Shown: one piece after another, positions 44,780-54,447 of the stretch
Layout: every line of letters begins with the position of its first letter
How positions within the stretch are numbered: position 1 is the first letter of the stretch
Source of the DNA: Pedobacter sp. PF22-3
Lineage (GTDB): Bacteria > Bacteroidota > Bacteroidia > Sphingobacteriales > Sphingobacteriaceae
Assembly (NCBI RefSeq): GCF_026239555.1
Contig: NZ_JAPIVP010000003.1
Span: 62,001-126,000 of the forward strand
Reading direction: 5' to 3'
Length of the DNA stretch: 64,000 nt
Program-made: the position numbers and the translations under genes
The notes under the pieces: generated by a model
The model's database searches: none
Seen by the model: only the letters and a program-made list of their open reading frames with translations
Told to the model about the DNA's origin: nothing

Positions 44780-46231
44780 ATGAAAATTATCTATTATATA
44801 CTATCCCTTGCCTTAATCAGTACAGGATTGTCCTGCAAAAAATATGTCGAAATTGAAGATCCGAAAGATCAGCTGGCTACAGGAACCGTTTTTACCACCG
44901 ATGCTACCGCAACTGCCGCAATGGTTGGTATTTACAGCGATATGAATGCTTCTAATTACCAGTTTGCCAATGTACTCGCCAGCTTTACCTGTGCCATGGC
45001 TGCCGATGAGTTTGTATATGCATCTGTACTGGCCAATTTTGATGAATTTAAGAACAATGCCCTAACTTCCGGGAATACCTATGTGGGGATCATGTGGTCT
45101 TCGCCATATAACTTTATTTACCGGTCTAACGCCGTTATAGAAGGTGTTACCGCTTCCAGTACGCTTACACCAGCTGTGAAAAACCAGTTGTTGGGTGAGG
45201 CTAAGTTTATGCGTGCCTTCTGCCATTTCTATCTGGTCAATTTCTTTGGCGATGTACCACTGATCCTTAACACTGACGTATTGAGCAACAGCAATAAAGC
45301 CAGAAGCCCTAAGGCTGAGGTTTATGCGGCGATTGTTCAGGATTTAAAAGAGGCGAAAAGTTTATTGGTAGCCGCTTATCCCGGAGCAGGAGAGCGCACA
45401 CGCCCGAATAAAACAGCAGCTACACTGCTGCTGTCAAGAGTCTATTTGTATACAGGGAATAATGCTTTGGCAGAATCTGAAGCCAGTGACGTAATTGCGA
45501 ACACCACACAATATTCGATTTTAAAAAATGCAGACCCAAATGACGCTGCACACATGACCAAGGCGTTCCTGAAAAATTCAAACGAAGCCGTTTGGCAGCT
45601 TCAGGTAGTGAATACGCTTGGTGGGCGAAATACATGGGAAGGAAATACCCTTATTTCAACAGGTGTTCCACTTTACAGGCTTACCAAAGGTGCATATGGT
45701 CTGGAAACTGGTTTTGAAGCAGGCGATAAACGGTTTAGTAATTGGGTAGGTAGCTATAGTACCACTACGGCCCCTGTTGTAACACATTATTATCCTTTCA
45801 AATATAAAGTGAGGGTTGGGGCCACTGGTGCTGCCGTAACTGAATATTCGATGGTACTCCGCTTTGCCGAAGCTTACCTGATCCGGGCAGAGGCCAGGGT
45901 AGGCCTGAACAGGCTCGCCGAGGCTAAAGACGATCTTAATGTGCTTCGCGCACGTGCCGGATTAACGCCGCTGATGGTTGCAGCAAGCCCCGCACTTGCC
46001 ATGGCCCAGGTTGAACAGGAAAGAAGGGTAGAACTGTTTTCGGAATGGGGCCACCGCTGGTTCGATCTTAAACGCTGGAAAAGTCTGTCGGGCGATCCTT
46101 TAAAATCCAGGGCAGATGATATTCTTCCACTAAGCAAGCCGTCCTGGAAACCCACTGCAGTACTTTTCCCTATCCCTGTGGAGGCCATGCGTACCAATCC
46201 GAATATGGTTCAGAACCCAGGTTACAATTAA
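44780..46231 (+). CDS. SusD/RagB-family surface lipoprotein
   Basis: 483 residues. Lipobox LISTGLSC at the signal end, then KKYVEIEDPKDQL, RSNAVIEGV, LGEAKFMRAFCHFYLVNFFGDVPL (typical SusD segment), and C-terminal VEQERRVELFSEWGHRWFDL. Outer-membrane surface partner of the SusC just upstream. Confidence 0.93.
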   Translation: MKIIYYILSLALISTGLSCKKYVEIEDPKDQLATGTVFTTDATATAAMVGIYSDMNASNYQFANVLASFTCAMAADEFVYASVLANFDEFKNNALTSGNTYVGIMWSSPYNFIYRSNAVIEGVTASSTLTPAVKNQLLGEAKFMRAFCHFYLVNFFGDVPLILNTDVLSNSNKARSPKAEVYAAIVQDLKEAKSLLVAAYPGAGERTRPNKTAATLLLSRVYLYTGNNALAESEASDVIANTTQYSILKNADPNDAAHMTKAFLKNSNEAVWQLQVVNTLGGRNTWEGNTLISTGVPLYRLTKGAYGLETGFEAGDKRFSNWVGSYSTTTAPVVTHYYPFKYKVRVGATGAAVTEYSMVLRFAEAYLIRAEARVGLNRLAEAKDDLNVLRARAGLTPLMVAASPALAMAQVEQERRVELFSEWGHRWFDLKRWKSLSGDPLKSRADDILPLSKPSWKPTAVLFPIPVEAMRTNPNMVQNPGYN

Positions 46232-46240
46232 TTAATTCCT

Positions 46241-48166
46241 ATGAAAAAAATCGTATTCAGTTATATGCTCCTCTTGCTTGCCGTTATGCAGGTACGGGGT
46301 CAAAGTGTAACCATTAAGCCAGAAAAAATAAAGAGAGGGGATACCGTTACCATCAGTTACGACCCTACAGCTGCCTATGCTAAGATAAAACCTGACGCCG
46401 CCTCTCTAACCATCGTTTTTAGCTATTCTACTTTTTACGACGTGCCCTGGAAAATGCCCATGGTAAAAAAAGGTAAAATATGGACAGCATCTTTCGTGGC
46501 CGGCAGGTTTGCAACATTTGCAGCCTTTTATATACAGAGCGGAGAACAGATTGATCAACCTGCTGCCGATCAGCATTATGCTTTGCGTGTATTTGACGGA
46601 GAAAAAAGGGTAAAAAGTAGTTTTTTGCATGAATCGTATAGCTTGTCTGCCCAAATGCCTAAATCTCCAGATCTTCAGGCTAAAAAACTGATCCTTCTTG
46701 GTGAAGAGTTAAAGAATAACCCGGATAATTATGAAGCGAAGGTAGCACAGCTTAATACCAGGATGATGATGGCTAAAAGCCCTGAAGAAAAATTGAAGTT
46801 CAGGGCGCAAGCCAGGAAAATCATTGCTGCGAAATTTGAAGAAAACCCTACGGTGCCGGGCAATGTGAACCTGGTTACAATGGGCTATCTGATGATTGGC
46901 GAAAAGAGCAGGCTCGATTCGGTGCGCCAGGTGATTATGCAGCGCTTCCCCAATGCAGATATCTCCAGAGACCTGCGCGCTGCAATGATCGCCAAAGAGC
47001 AGGATACTGCCGTTAAAATTGCAAAACTGGAAGCGATGTTAAAGAAAAGCGATCAGCCTGGTAAAGAGGGAGCTGAAAGCATCCATAAATTGCTTTTCGA
47101 TCATTATGCTTCAGTTAGGGATTCTTCAAAGGCATTGTTTCATGCTTCAAAACTGAATTTAAAAGTTAATCCTTACACAGCCCAGGCACTTAAGGATATT
47201 GCAGCCAGGCTCACTGAAAATAAAATTGCTCCTGCTGCCGCTATTGAATATGCGAACCGGTCGTTAAAAACTTCCGGTACCTGGCCGGTAGGGATTATCC
47301 GTTATTTCCCGGAGTTTGGTTATATTCCTTCCTATGTTGCGGATAGCACCAGAAAACAAACCGTGGCAGAAGCAAGATCTGCGCTGCTTTCTATTAAAGC
47401 ACTCAATTATTTTGACTTACACCAAACCGATTCAGCAAAACTACTGGCAGACCAGGCGATAAAACTATCAGACGGAAGAGAGGGTTTGATCAACAGCGCC
47501 GAAGTTTTTGCCAGGCTAAATAAAAATCAGCAGGCTTTTGATATCCTCTGGAAACTGCTGATCAAAAATCCTACAGATTCAGCCGTACTTAAAAGCGCAA
47601 AAATCAATTTTTTAAAATATAACCCGTCAGAATCCGCTTTCAAATCGAAGGTTGCAGCGCTGGAAGCTTTGGAAATCGCCCGGCTAAAGACCAAAACCAG
47701 ATTGTTAATGATGAATAAACCCGGACCAGAATTATCAGGCCTTGTAGACCTGGAAGGCCGGCCGGTTACCCCAGAAATGATGAAGGGAAAAATTGTGATT
47801 CTTGATTTTTGGGCAACCTGGTGTGTGCCATGTATGCAGGAAATGCCTTATTTTCATAAAGTTTTCGAAAAATATCGTAATAATAAGGATGTGATGTTCA
47901 TGGTGGTTAACAGCGGTTCAAACAACAACCTCGAAGATGCGAAAAAATGGGCAAAACAGAACCCGCAATATCATTTCCCGATTTATTTCAACAACGATAA
48001 AAATATAGGCGAAAAAGTAGGCTTCACGGTAATTCCTACCATTGCCGTTCTCGATCAGCAAGGAAAAATGCAGTTCAGGACCATTGGGTTTGAGGGGGAA
48101 ATTCTTCAGAAAAAACTTGATGTAGAAATCGCCATTTTGCTTGAAAAACAGCAGAATGGCAAATAG
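46241..48166 (+). CDS. Thioredoxin-fold (TlpA-like) exported protein with long N-terminal region
   Basis: 641 residues, signal peptide ending near RGQS. An N-terminal beta-rich region (about 20-120) and a long helical, TPR-like middle precede a TlpA/AhpC-type thioredoxin domain at about 500-635. The redox motif is FWATWCVPCMQEMP (C528, C531), followed by the cis-proline segment VIPTIAVLD. Such proteins often follow SusC/SusD pairs in Pedobacter and are thought to act as periplasmic thiol-disulfide oxidoreductases. It starts 9 bases after SusD and is the last gene of this operon. Confidence 0.88.
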   Translation: MKKIVFSYMLLLLAVMQVRGQSVTIKPEKIKRGDTVTISYDPTAAYAKIKPDAASLTIVFSYSTFYDVPWKMPMVKKGKIWTASFVAGRFATFAAFYIQSGEQIDQPAADQHYALRVFDGEKRVKSSFLHESYSLSAQMPKSPDLQAKKLILLGEELKNNPDNYEAKVAQLNTRMMMAKSPEEKLKFRAQARKIIAAKFEENPTVPGNVNLVTMGYLMIGEKSRLDSVRQVIMQRFPNADISRDLRAAMIAKEQDTAVKIAKLEAMLKKSDQPGKEGAESIHKLLFDHYASVRDSSKALFHASKLNLKVNPYTAQALKDIAARLTENKIAPAAAIEYANRSLKTSGTWPVGIIRYFPEFGYIPSYVADSTRKQTVAEARSALLSIKALNYFDLHQTDSAKLLADQAIKLSDGREGLINSAEVFARLNKNQQAFDILWKLLIKNPTDSAVLKSAKINFLKYNPSESAFKSKVAALEALEIARLKTKTRLLMMNKPGPELSGLVDLEGRPVTPEMMKGKIVILDFWATWCVPCMQEMPYFHKVFEKYRNNKDVMFMVVNSGSNNNLEDAKKWAKQNPQYHFPIYFNNDKNIGEKVGFTVIPTIAVLDQQGKMQFRTIGFEGEILQKKLDVEIAILLEKQQNGK

Positions 48167-48201
48167 CGTTGCCGGTAGTGTGATATAATGATCACATCTT
48201 C

Positions 48202-48232
48202 CACCTGGTCTGGATTGAAACCGGACCAGGTG
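48202..48232 (+). terminator. Stem-loop downstream of the SusCD/thioredoxin operon
   Basis: CACCTGGTCTGG and CCGGACCAGGTG form 12 bp with one G-U around loop ATTGAAA, 35 bases after the stop codon. There is no clear T tract on either strand, so factor-dependent or 3'-end-protecting function is possible. Confidence 0.55.
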
Positions 48233-48393
48233 TGTTGATGGATGTAATGGTTTATTGTAACCGCTCCGAGCAACAAGACTGATTAATGCTGCACCTGCTG
48301 TATGGCTTACATCCGGCATCAAGTCAATTCAACCATATTTCTTTTGTTGAATCGTGTGGATACAGTTAAAAAAATCAATGCTTTGGTTTTTTT

Positions 48394-48457
48394 GTACAAA
48401 ACTGAACCATTTCCGTACAAAACTGAACCCCTCCTTAAGCACAAGTAGCTAGTTTTG
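48394..48457 (+). promoter_or_regulatory. Candidate HTCS/AraC-type operator and promoter of the polysaccharide locus
   Basis: The 15-mer GTACAAAACTGAACC occurs at 48394-48408 and exactly again at 48415-48429, a 21-bp period (two helical turns). A -7-like TAGTTTTG follows at 48450-48457, so the second copy covers the -33 position, which otherwise lacks TTTG. This is the layout of an AraC-family activator site next to a weak promoter. The HTCS encoded at 56252 is the obvious candidate binder. Confidence 0.6.
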
Positions 48458-48565
48458 GAATCTCCAAATATGACAGCTACAAATTATGAGATCAACAGGC
48501 GGTGCCTTCCGCAAAGTTTCGGTCATCTTCTTCCGAAGGTGATAACGATACCAATATTTGCAAAG

Positions 48566-50644
48566 ATGAAAGGCAGTTTAACAGGGGAAATTTATACCTT
48601 TTTACTGCTGCTTTTACTTTTGGCGGCCGGTATGCCTTGCTCCGCACAGGATGGATGCTACAGTCGCCTGGATCAGGATACCCTGACCATAGGCAATCAA
48701 TTTATCGAGCGCAAATTTATTTGGAACAAAGGGAATATGATCACTTATAGCCTGAGCGATAAGAAAGGCGGGAAAGTTTGGTTTAACAAGCTGGGAAAAC
48801 CCGATTTTTATATTCAAGCGGGTACTGCAACTCAAAATGGGCATTATGAAGTGTTAGTCACGAAAGAAGATGCCATTCACATCGCCACACAGGAAACCAT
48901 TATTTCTTTCTCTACAGGCGCGCTTGATGTCAAACGGATTTACCGGATAAATGCGCAAAGCGCATCAATCGCCTGCGAAACCCATCTGAAAGGACAGCTG
49001 GCAGGAATAGCAGTAGGACGGCCGGCCAATGCCGTTGATCAAAAAAATATTGAATTTGCTGAGGACATGAAGGTTAATGGTGCTGCCACAGTTTTAGATC
49101 AGTTAAAGCTGGAGGGTTTCCACTGGCAGGTTAAAGCGGTTGAATTTTTTGATGTAACGGATTGGAATAACAATCTGGTGCTGGAGAATAAGTTTATCCC
49201 CTATAGAAAAAAAGGTTACCGGGGTAACCTGCTTTTTGCACACAACCAGGAAAAAGATGCTGGTTTTTTTTTCTTAAAAGAGGCGCCAGGTTCGAGTGTG
49301 CAGCTCGCCTATGGCGGTCAGGATTTTACGACTGAATTTGGCCATTTTGCAGTAAACGGATTGGGCCTGAACGCAGCAGATATTTGTAAAAATGAATGGC
49401 GAAAAGCCTATACGGTGGTGTTGGGTGTTTATAGCGGACAGGAGCTGAACCAGTTGCAGGCTTTACGTAGTTATCAGAAAACCATCCGTAAAAATGAGCC
49501 AAATCGGGATGAAATGGTGATGATGAATACCTGGGGTGACAGGAGCCAGGATGCTAAAGTAAATGAAAGGTTTAGCCTTTTAGAATTGGAAGCTGCAGCC
49601 AAACTCGGTATTACCCATTTTCAGATCGATGACGGATGGCAACAGGGGAAAAGTCCAAATTCTGCCCTGGCCAAAGGATCTTTTACCAATATTTGGACTA
49701 ACCCCAATTATTGGAAACCCGATACGATAAAGTACCCGAATGGACTCGGGCCAATCGTCAAAAGGGGGAAAGCGCTGGGTATTGAAATTTGCTTGTGGTT
49801 TAACCCAAGTATTCAGCATGACTATGCAGATTGGGAGAAAGACGCTTCGGCAATGGTAGAATTATACCGGATGTACGACATCAGGACCTTTAAAATTGAT
49901 GGTCTCTCCATTCCAAATAAGCAATCGGAGATTAATCTAACTAAAATGTTTAATAAGGTATTGAGTGAAACAGACAACCAGGCTGTCTTTAATCTCGATG
50001 CCACTGCAGGCCGCAGGGGTGGGTACCATCTCTTTACCGAATACGGCAATATTTTTTTGGAGAACCGTTATACCGACTGGCAAAACTACTATCCCTACTG
50101 GACACTCCGAAACTTATGGCAACTCGCTAAATATGTACCACCAGAGAAGTTGCAGATCGAATTTTTAAATAAATGGAGAAATGCCGACAAGTATGGCCAT
50201 GATCTTTTTGCCCCTTCCCAATATACATTTGGGTATCTATTTGCCATTACCATGGCTGCCCAGCCACTGGCCTGGTTTGAAGGCACGGTGTTACCTAAAG
50301 AAGCATTAGAACTGGGAATACTGATTAACAAATATAAAAAGGTGCAGCACGACTTCCACCAGGGAACCATTTTACCGATAGGTGAGGAACCTTCGGGCAA
50401 ATCATGGACAGGTTTTCAATCGATTCATAAAAATAGGGGCTATTTTATCGTGTTCAGGGAAAACACGCTTGATGAAACGGACGTACTGGAAACCTGGTTG
50501 CCCGAAAAGGTTAAAATACAATTAAAGCCGCTACTTGGACGGGGGAAGGCGATCATTCAAACCACTGGTAGAAAAGGAGCCTTGAAAGTAGTCTTGCCTG
50601 CTATAAATGATTTTGTGATGTACAGCTATACCATTTTAAAATAA
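48566..50644 (+). CDS. GH36-type alpha-galactosidase-like glycoside hydrolase, secreted
   Basis: The start is set at ATG 48566 (MKGSLTGEIYTFLLLLLLL..., signal peptide). The frame extends to a TTG at 48455, but that lies inside the predicted promoter. 692 residues. N-terminal beta-sandwich, then a TIM barrel: MMNTWGDRS, THFQIDDGWQQG, GIEICLWFNPS, nucleophile region FKIDGLS with D445, then NKWRNADKYGHD. It belongs to clan GH-D (GH36/melibiase-like). Expected reaction: release of alpha-galactose or a related sugar in the periplasm. First gene of the locus; it ends 3 bases before GH97. Confidence 0.82.
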   Translation: MKGSLTGEIYTFLLLLLLLAAGMPCSAQDGCYSRLDQDTLTIGNQFIERKFIWNKGNMITYSLSDKKGGKVWFNKLGKPDFYIQAGTATQNGHYEVLVTKEDAIHIATQETIISFSTGALDVKRIYRINAQSASIACETHLKGQLAGIAVGRPANAVDQKNIEFAEDMKVNGAATVLDQLKLEGFHWQVKAVEFFDVTDWNNNLVLENKFIPYRKKGYRGNLLFAHNQEKDAGFFFLKEAPGSSVQLAYGGQDFTTEFGHFAVNGLGLNAADICKNEWRKAYTVVLGVYSGQELNQLQALRSYQKTIRKNEPNRDEMVMMNTWGDRSQDAKVNERFSLLELEAAAKLGITHFQIDDGWQQGKSPNSALAKGSFTNIWTNPNYWKPDTIKYPNGLGPIVKRGKALGIEICLWFNPSIQHDYADWEKDASAMVELYRMYDIRTFKIDGLSIPNKQSEINLTKMFNKVLSETDNQAVFNLDATAGRRGGYHLFTEYGNIFLENRYTDWQNYYPYWTLRNLWQLAKYVPPEKLQIEFLNKWRNADKYGHDLFAPSQYTFGYLFAITMAAQPLAWFEGTVLPKEALELGILINKYKKVQHDFHQGTILPIGEEPSGKSWTGFQSIHKNRGYFIVFRENTLDETDVLETWLPEKVKIQLKPLLGRGKAIIQTTGRKGALKVVLPAINDFVMYSYTILK

Positions 50645-50647
50645 CCA

Positions 50648-52639
50648 ATGAAAAACATATTAAACCTTTTCCTTTTAACGTTCCTGAGCATCCCCGCAAT
50701 CGCCCAAAAGAGGGTAAGTCTTACTTCTCCAGACGGGCGGTTGCAGGTCGATGTAAGCATTGCCGATAGTATCCGTTTTCAGCTGGAGCATGATGGTGAA
50801 CACGTACTGAATTCTGGCGCCATAGCCATGAAACTAAGCAATGGGAAAACCTTCGGTATCAAATCTCACTTGAAACAAAGCAAAACCATTACCGTTAAAC
50901 AGGAAATCCCTGCCTATTTTTATAAAAGAAACCGTATCAATGATGAATATGCAGAATTGACGCTGGAATTTAAGGAAGATTACAAACTGATTTTTCGACT
51001 TTACAATGAAGGAATGGCTTACCGGTTTGTATCTGTGGCTAAGCAGGATTTTATCGTGAATGAAGAACTGGCCGCTTTTCATTTTCCAAAAGATTACAAA
51101 GCCTATATTCCTTATGTAAAAACTAAAGAGAAAACCATTGAGGGCCAATATTTCAATTCGTTTGAAAATACCTATACCTACAGCCCTCTGAGTAAAATGG
51201 ATAAACATAAGCTTGCATTTTCTCCTTTGGTGGTAGAATTGGATAAGGGAAAGAAAGTATGTCTGGCCGAAGCTGATTTGCAAAGTTATCCGGGTATGTT
51301 TCTTTTTAATCCTGCCGGAGGAAATGTTCTGGAAGCCAACTTTGCTACTTATCCAAAATCTACCGGGCAGGGTGGACATAACCAGCTGCAGCAAATCGTC
51401 ACCTCGCGCCAGCCTTACCTGGCTAAGAGTAAGGCAAAAGCCAGATTTCCCTGGCGTATAGCTATTGTAACCACCAGTGATAAAGCCCTGGCAGATAATG
51501 ATATGGTTTACAAGTTGGCCGAGCCTAACCGATTAAAAGATATTTCATGGATAAAACCCGGTAAAGTAGCCTGGGAATGGTGGAATAACTGGGGCTTGAG
51601 TAGGGTAAACTTTGTTTCAGGCGTGAATACGGAAACCTATAAAGCTTATATAGACTTTGCCGCCAAAAATAAAATTGAATATGTGATCCTGGACGAGGGC
51701 TGGGCGGTAAACCTCAAGGCAAGTTTGTTTGAGGTTGTATCAGAAATTGATCTGAAAGAACTGGTTGCTTATGGCAAATCTAAACAGGTAGACCTTATTT
51801 TATGGGCAGGCTACTATGCTTTTGCGCGCGATCTGGAAAAGGTTTGCAGGCATTATTCGCAGATGGGGATAAAAGGCTTTAAAATTGATTTCATGGACCG
51901 CGATGATCAGGACATGGTTGATTTTCATTACCGGGCAGCAGAAACAGCTGCTAAATATAAGTTGATGGTCGATTTTCATGGTACGTATAAACCCACCGGG
52001 CTCAACCGGACTTTTCCGAATGTCATTAATTACGAAGCCGTAAATGGCCTTGAGCAGATGAAATGGACCGGGTCGGAAATGGACATGGTTACTTATGATG
52101 TGACCATGCCTTTTATCAGGATGATTGCCGGACCGGTAGATTATACGCAGGGGGCGATGCGTAACGCTACCAGGCGTAGCCATAGGGGAATAAATGATGA
52201 GCCCATGAGTCAGGGAACGCGTTGCAGGCAGCTGGCAGAATATGTGGTTTTTGAATCGCCCTTAAATATGCTGTGCGATAGCCCGGATAATTATGCGAAG
52301 GAGCAGGAATGCACCGATTTTATCAGCGGGATACCAACGGTTTGGGATGATACTATTGTGCTTAATGGTGAGATTGGACAATACATTACCGCTGCCCGCA
52401 AAAAGGACAACACCTGGTATTTGGGTGCTTTAACCAATTGGAAGGCGCGCAAACTTGATCTCGACCTTAGCTTTCTTGGCAGTGGCGATTACGCCGCAGA
52501 GATTTACCGGGATGGGATTAATGCCGATAAAATTGCTACCGATTACAAAAAGGAGCGGATCAAGATCCATGCTGACCGAAAATTATCCATTAACCTGGCG
52601 CAAGGTGGTGGTTGCGCGATGAAAATCTTTAAAAAGTAA
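50648..52639 (+). CDS. GH97 glycoside hydrolase (retaining, alpha-galactosidase-like)
   Basis: 663 residues, signal peptide ending near AIAQ. GH97 features: N-terminal SLTSPDGRLQVDVS and YRFVSV, barrel segments WEWWNNWGLSRVNF, YVILDEGWAV, GFKIDFMDRDDQDMVDF with D414, and VDFHGTYKPTGLNRTFPN. The Asp in KIDFMDRDD corresponds to the nucleophile of retaining GH97 alpha-galactosidases; inverting GH97 alpha-glucosidases (SusB) use glutamates instead. It therefore probably removes alpha-galactose. Second gene of the operon, 3 bases after GH36 and 12 before GH2. Confidence 0.88.
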   Translation: MKNILNLFLLTFLSIPAIAQKRVSLTSPDGRLQVDVSIADSIRFQLEHDGEHVLNSGAIAMKLSNGKTFGIKSHLKQSKTITVKQEIPAYFYKRNRINDEYAELTLEFKEDYKLIFRLYNEGMAYRFVSVAKQDFIVNEELAAFHFPKDYKAYIPYVKTKEKTIEGQYFNSFENTYTYSPLSKMDKHKLAFSPLVVELDKGKKVCLAEADLQSYPGMFLFNPAGGNVLEANFATYPKSTGQGGHNQLQQIVTSRQPYLAKSKAKARFPWRIAIVTTSDKALADNDMVYKLAEPNRLKDISWIKPGKVAWEWWNNWGLSRVNFVSGVNTETYKAYIDFAAKNKIEYVILDEGWAVNLKASLFEVVSEIDLKELVAYGKSKQVDLILWAGYYAFARDLEKVCRHYSQMGIKGFKIDFMDRDDQDMVDFHYRAAETAAKYKLMVDFHGTYKPTGLNRTFPNVINYEAVNGLEQMKWTGSEMDMVTYDVTMPFIRMIAGPVDYTQGAMRNATRRSHRGINDEPMSQGTRCRQLAEYVVFESPLNMLCDSPDNYAKEQECTDFISGIPTVWDDTIVLNGEIGQYITAARKKDNTWYLGALTNWKARKLDLDLSFLGSGDYAAEIYRDGINADKIATDYKKERIKIHADRKLSINLAQGGGCAMKIFKK

Positions 52640-52651
52640 ACACAATACGCT

Positions 52652-54442
52652 ATGAAATCAATCAGAACTGTTTTTAATTTGCTCCTGCTGTTGTGTTGCT
52701 TGTTGTCTAAGCTTTCGGCACAGGAGACTTTGGTTAACGTATATGGCAGAGCGATCCAATCCCTCAACGGGAAATGGGAAGCGATTATAGATCAGTACGA
52801 TCAGGGACGGAAAAATAAAATTTACCTCAATAAAAAACCAGTTGGAAAGACAGATTTTTATGAATATGCCTTTGATGGCGGCTTAAAGCTGAACGTGCCT
52901 TCAGACTGGAACAGTCAATTGCCAGAACTCAAATACTACGAAGGGACGGTTTGGTATGCCAGGCGTTTTGATGCGCCCAAAGCACATCAAGGACGGCTAT
53001 TTATTTACTTTGCTGCGGTAAGTTATCGTTGTAAGGTTTATCTTAATGGAAAAGAAATTGCTGCGCATGAAGGTGGTTTTACACCTTTTCAGGTTGAAGT
53101 AACAGATCTGGTGCAGCAAGCAGATAATTTTTTAGCCCTGGAGGTAAACAATACCCGGACTGCGGATGCCATTCCGGCAAAATCATTCGATTGGTGGAAT
53201 TATGGGGGGATTACACGTGATGTAATGCTGGTATCGACCCCAAAAATATTTATTCAGGATTATTTTGTTCAGCTCGATAAACCCCACAGTAACCAGATTA
53301 ATGTGCGGGTTAAACTTATTGATCATCAGGATAATATTCCGGTAACCATTGAAATTCCAGAACTGAATATCAGGCAAAAAATTGTTACTGATAAACAGGG
53401 GATTGCGGGCACCTCGATCACCAACGTGAAAGCAATACAGCGCTGGTCGCCGGTATCCCCAAAACTTTACCAGGTGGTCCTGTCTACCGCGGCAGATCGT
53501 GTAGAAGAAAGCATTGGTTTTAGGAACCTGGAGGTAAAAGGAACACAGATCTATCTTAATGAGCAGCCAATTTTTCTAAAATCGATTAGTTTTCATGAAG
53601 AGATTCCACAGCGCAAAGGCAGGGCTTTCTCTGTAGCAGACGCCATGATGCTTTTATCTGAAGCGAAAGCCTTGGGCTGTAATATGATCCGTTTGGCACA
53701 CTACCCGCAAAATGAGTATACGGTGCGTGCAGCCGAAAAAATGGGGTTTCTGTTGTGGGAGGAAACACCCATATGGCAAGGCATTGATTTTGAAAACCAG
53801 GAAACCAAACAGAAAGCCGGGAATATGATCAGGGAAATGGTGATGCGGGATAAAAACCGATGCGCCATCTCTTTCTGGGGGATGGCCAATGAAACGCAGC
53901 CATCTGCTGCCCGTAACGCATTCCTGAAATATTTGATCAAATGCGCGAAAGATATTGATAGCACCCGTTTAATTACGGCTGCCTTTGATCTGGTGCGCTT
54001 TAATGCAGATAAGCAACGCTTTGTGATGGACGACCCTTTTATTAACGAAATAGATGTGGTAGCCATCAATAAATATATGGGTTGGTACCATCCCTGGCCA
54101 GTTAAGCCAGAAAAGGCCATGTGGGAGGTGGCCAGCAATAAACCTTTGATAATTTCAGAATTTGGTGCGGAGGCTTTGTATGGTAAAACCGGTGATGGTG
54201 ATGTAGCCGGTTCATGGAGCGAAGACTATCAGGCCCAGTTGTATAAGGATAACCTCGAAATGTTTAAAAACATTCCAAATCTCAATGGAATCTCGCCGTG
54301 GGTACTGTTCGATTTTCGGTCGCCATTTCGTTTTCATCCCACCTATCAGGATGGCTGGAACAGAAAAGGACTGGTTTCTGATCAGGGGTTTCGTAAAAAA
54401 GCCTGGTACGTCATTGCAGATTATTACAAAAACATCAAATAA
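52652..54442 (+). CDS. GH2 glycoside hydrolase (beta-galactosidase/beta-glucuronidase-like)
   Basis: 596 residues with signal peptide ending near LSAQ. Order: sugar-binding domain (WYARRFDAP, YLNGKEIAAHEGGFTPF), immunoglobulin-like domain, then TIM barrel with MIRLAHYPQNE, acid/base E414 in WGMANE, and nucleophile E503 in IISEFGAEAL. The short size (no domains after the barrel) fits beta-glucuronidase/beta-galactosidase GH2 members. Specificity is not readable. The next gene starts 5 bases later. Confidence 0.9.
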   Translation: MKSIRTVFNLLLLLCCLLSKLSAQETLVNVYGRAIQSLNGKWEAIIDQYDQGRKNKIYLNKKPVGKTDFYEYAFDGGLKLNVPSDWNSQLPELKYYEGTVWYARRFDAPKAHQGRLFIYFAAVSYRCKVYLNGKEIAAHEGGFTPFQVEVTDLVQQADNFLALEVNNTRTADAIPAKSFDWWNYGGITRDVMLVSTPKIFIQDYFVQLDKPHSNQINVRVKLIDHQDNIPVTIEIPELNIRQKIVTDKQGIAGTSITNVKAIQRWSPVSPKLYQVVLSTAADRVEESIGFRNLEVKGTQIYLNEQPIFLKSISFHEEIPQRKGRAFSVADAMMLLSEAKALGCNMIRLAHYPQNEYTVRAAEKMGFLLWEETPIWQGIDFENQETKQKAGNMIREMVMRDKNRCAISFWGMANETQPSAARNAFLKYLIKCAKDIDSTRLITAAFDLVRFNADKQRFVMDDPFINEIDVVAINKYMGWYHPWPVKPEKAMWEVASNKPLIISEFGAEALYGKTGDGDVAGSWSEDYQAQLYKDNLEMFKNIPNLNGISPWVLFDFRSPFRFHPTYQDGWNRKGLVSDQGFRKKAWYVIADYYKNIK

Positions 54443-54447
54443 AATTT

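Noticed and set aside
48455..48565. N-terminal extension of the GH36 protein from a TTG codon
   Set aside because: The codon lies within the predicted -7 box, and the extension would bury the signal peptide 37 residues inside.
50834..51394. 186-codon frame on the minus strand inside the GH97 gene
   Set aside because: It lies wholly antisense to a gene with clear catalytic motifs and has no recognisable domain.
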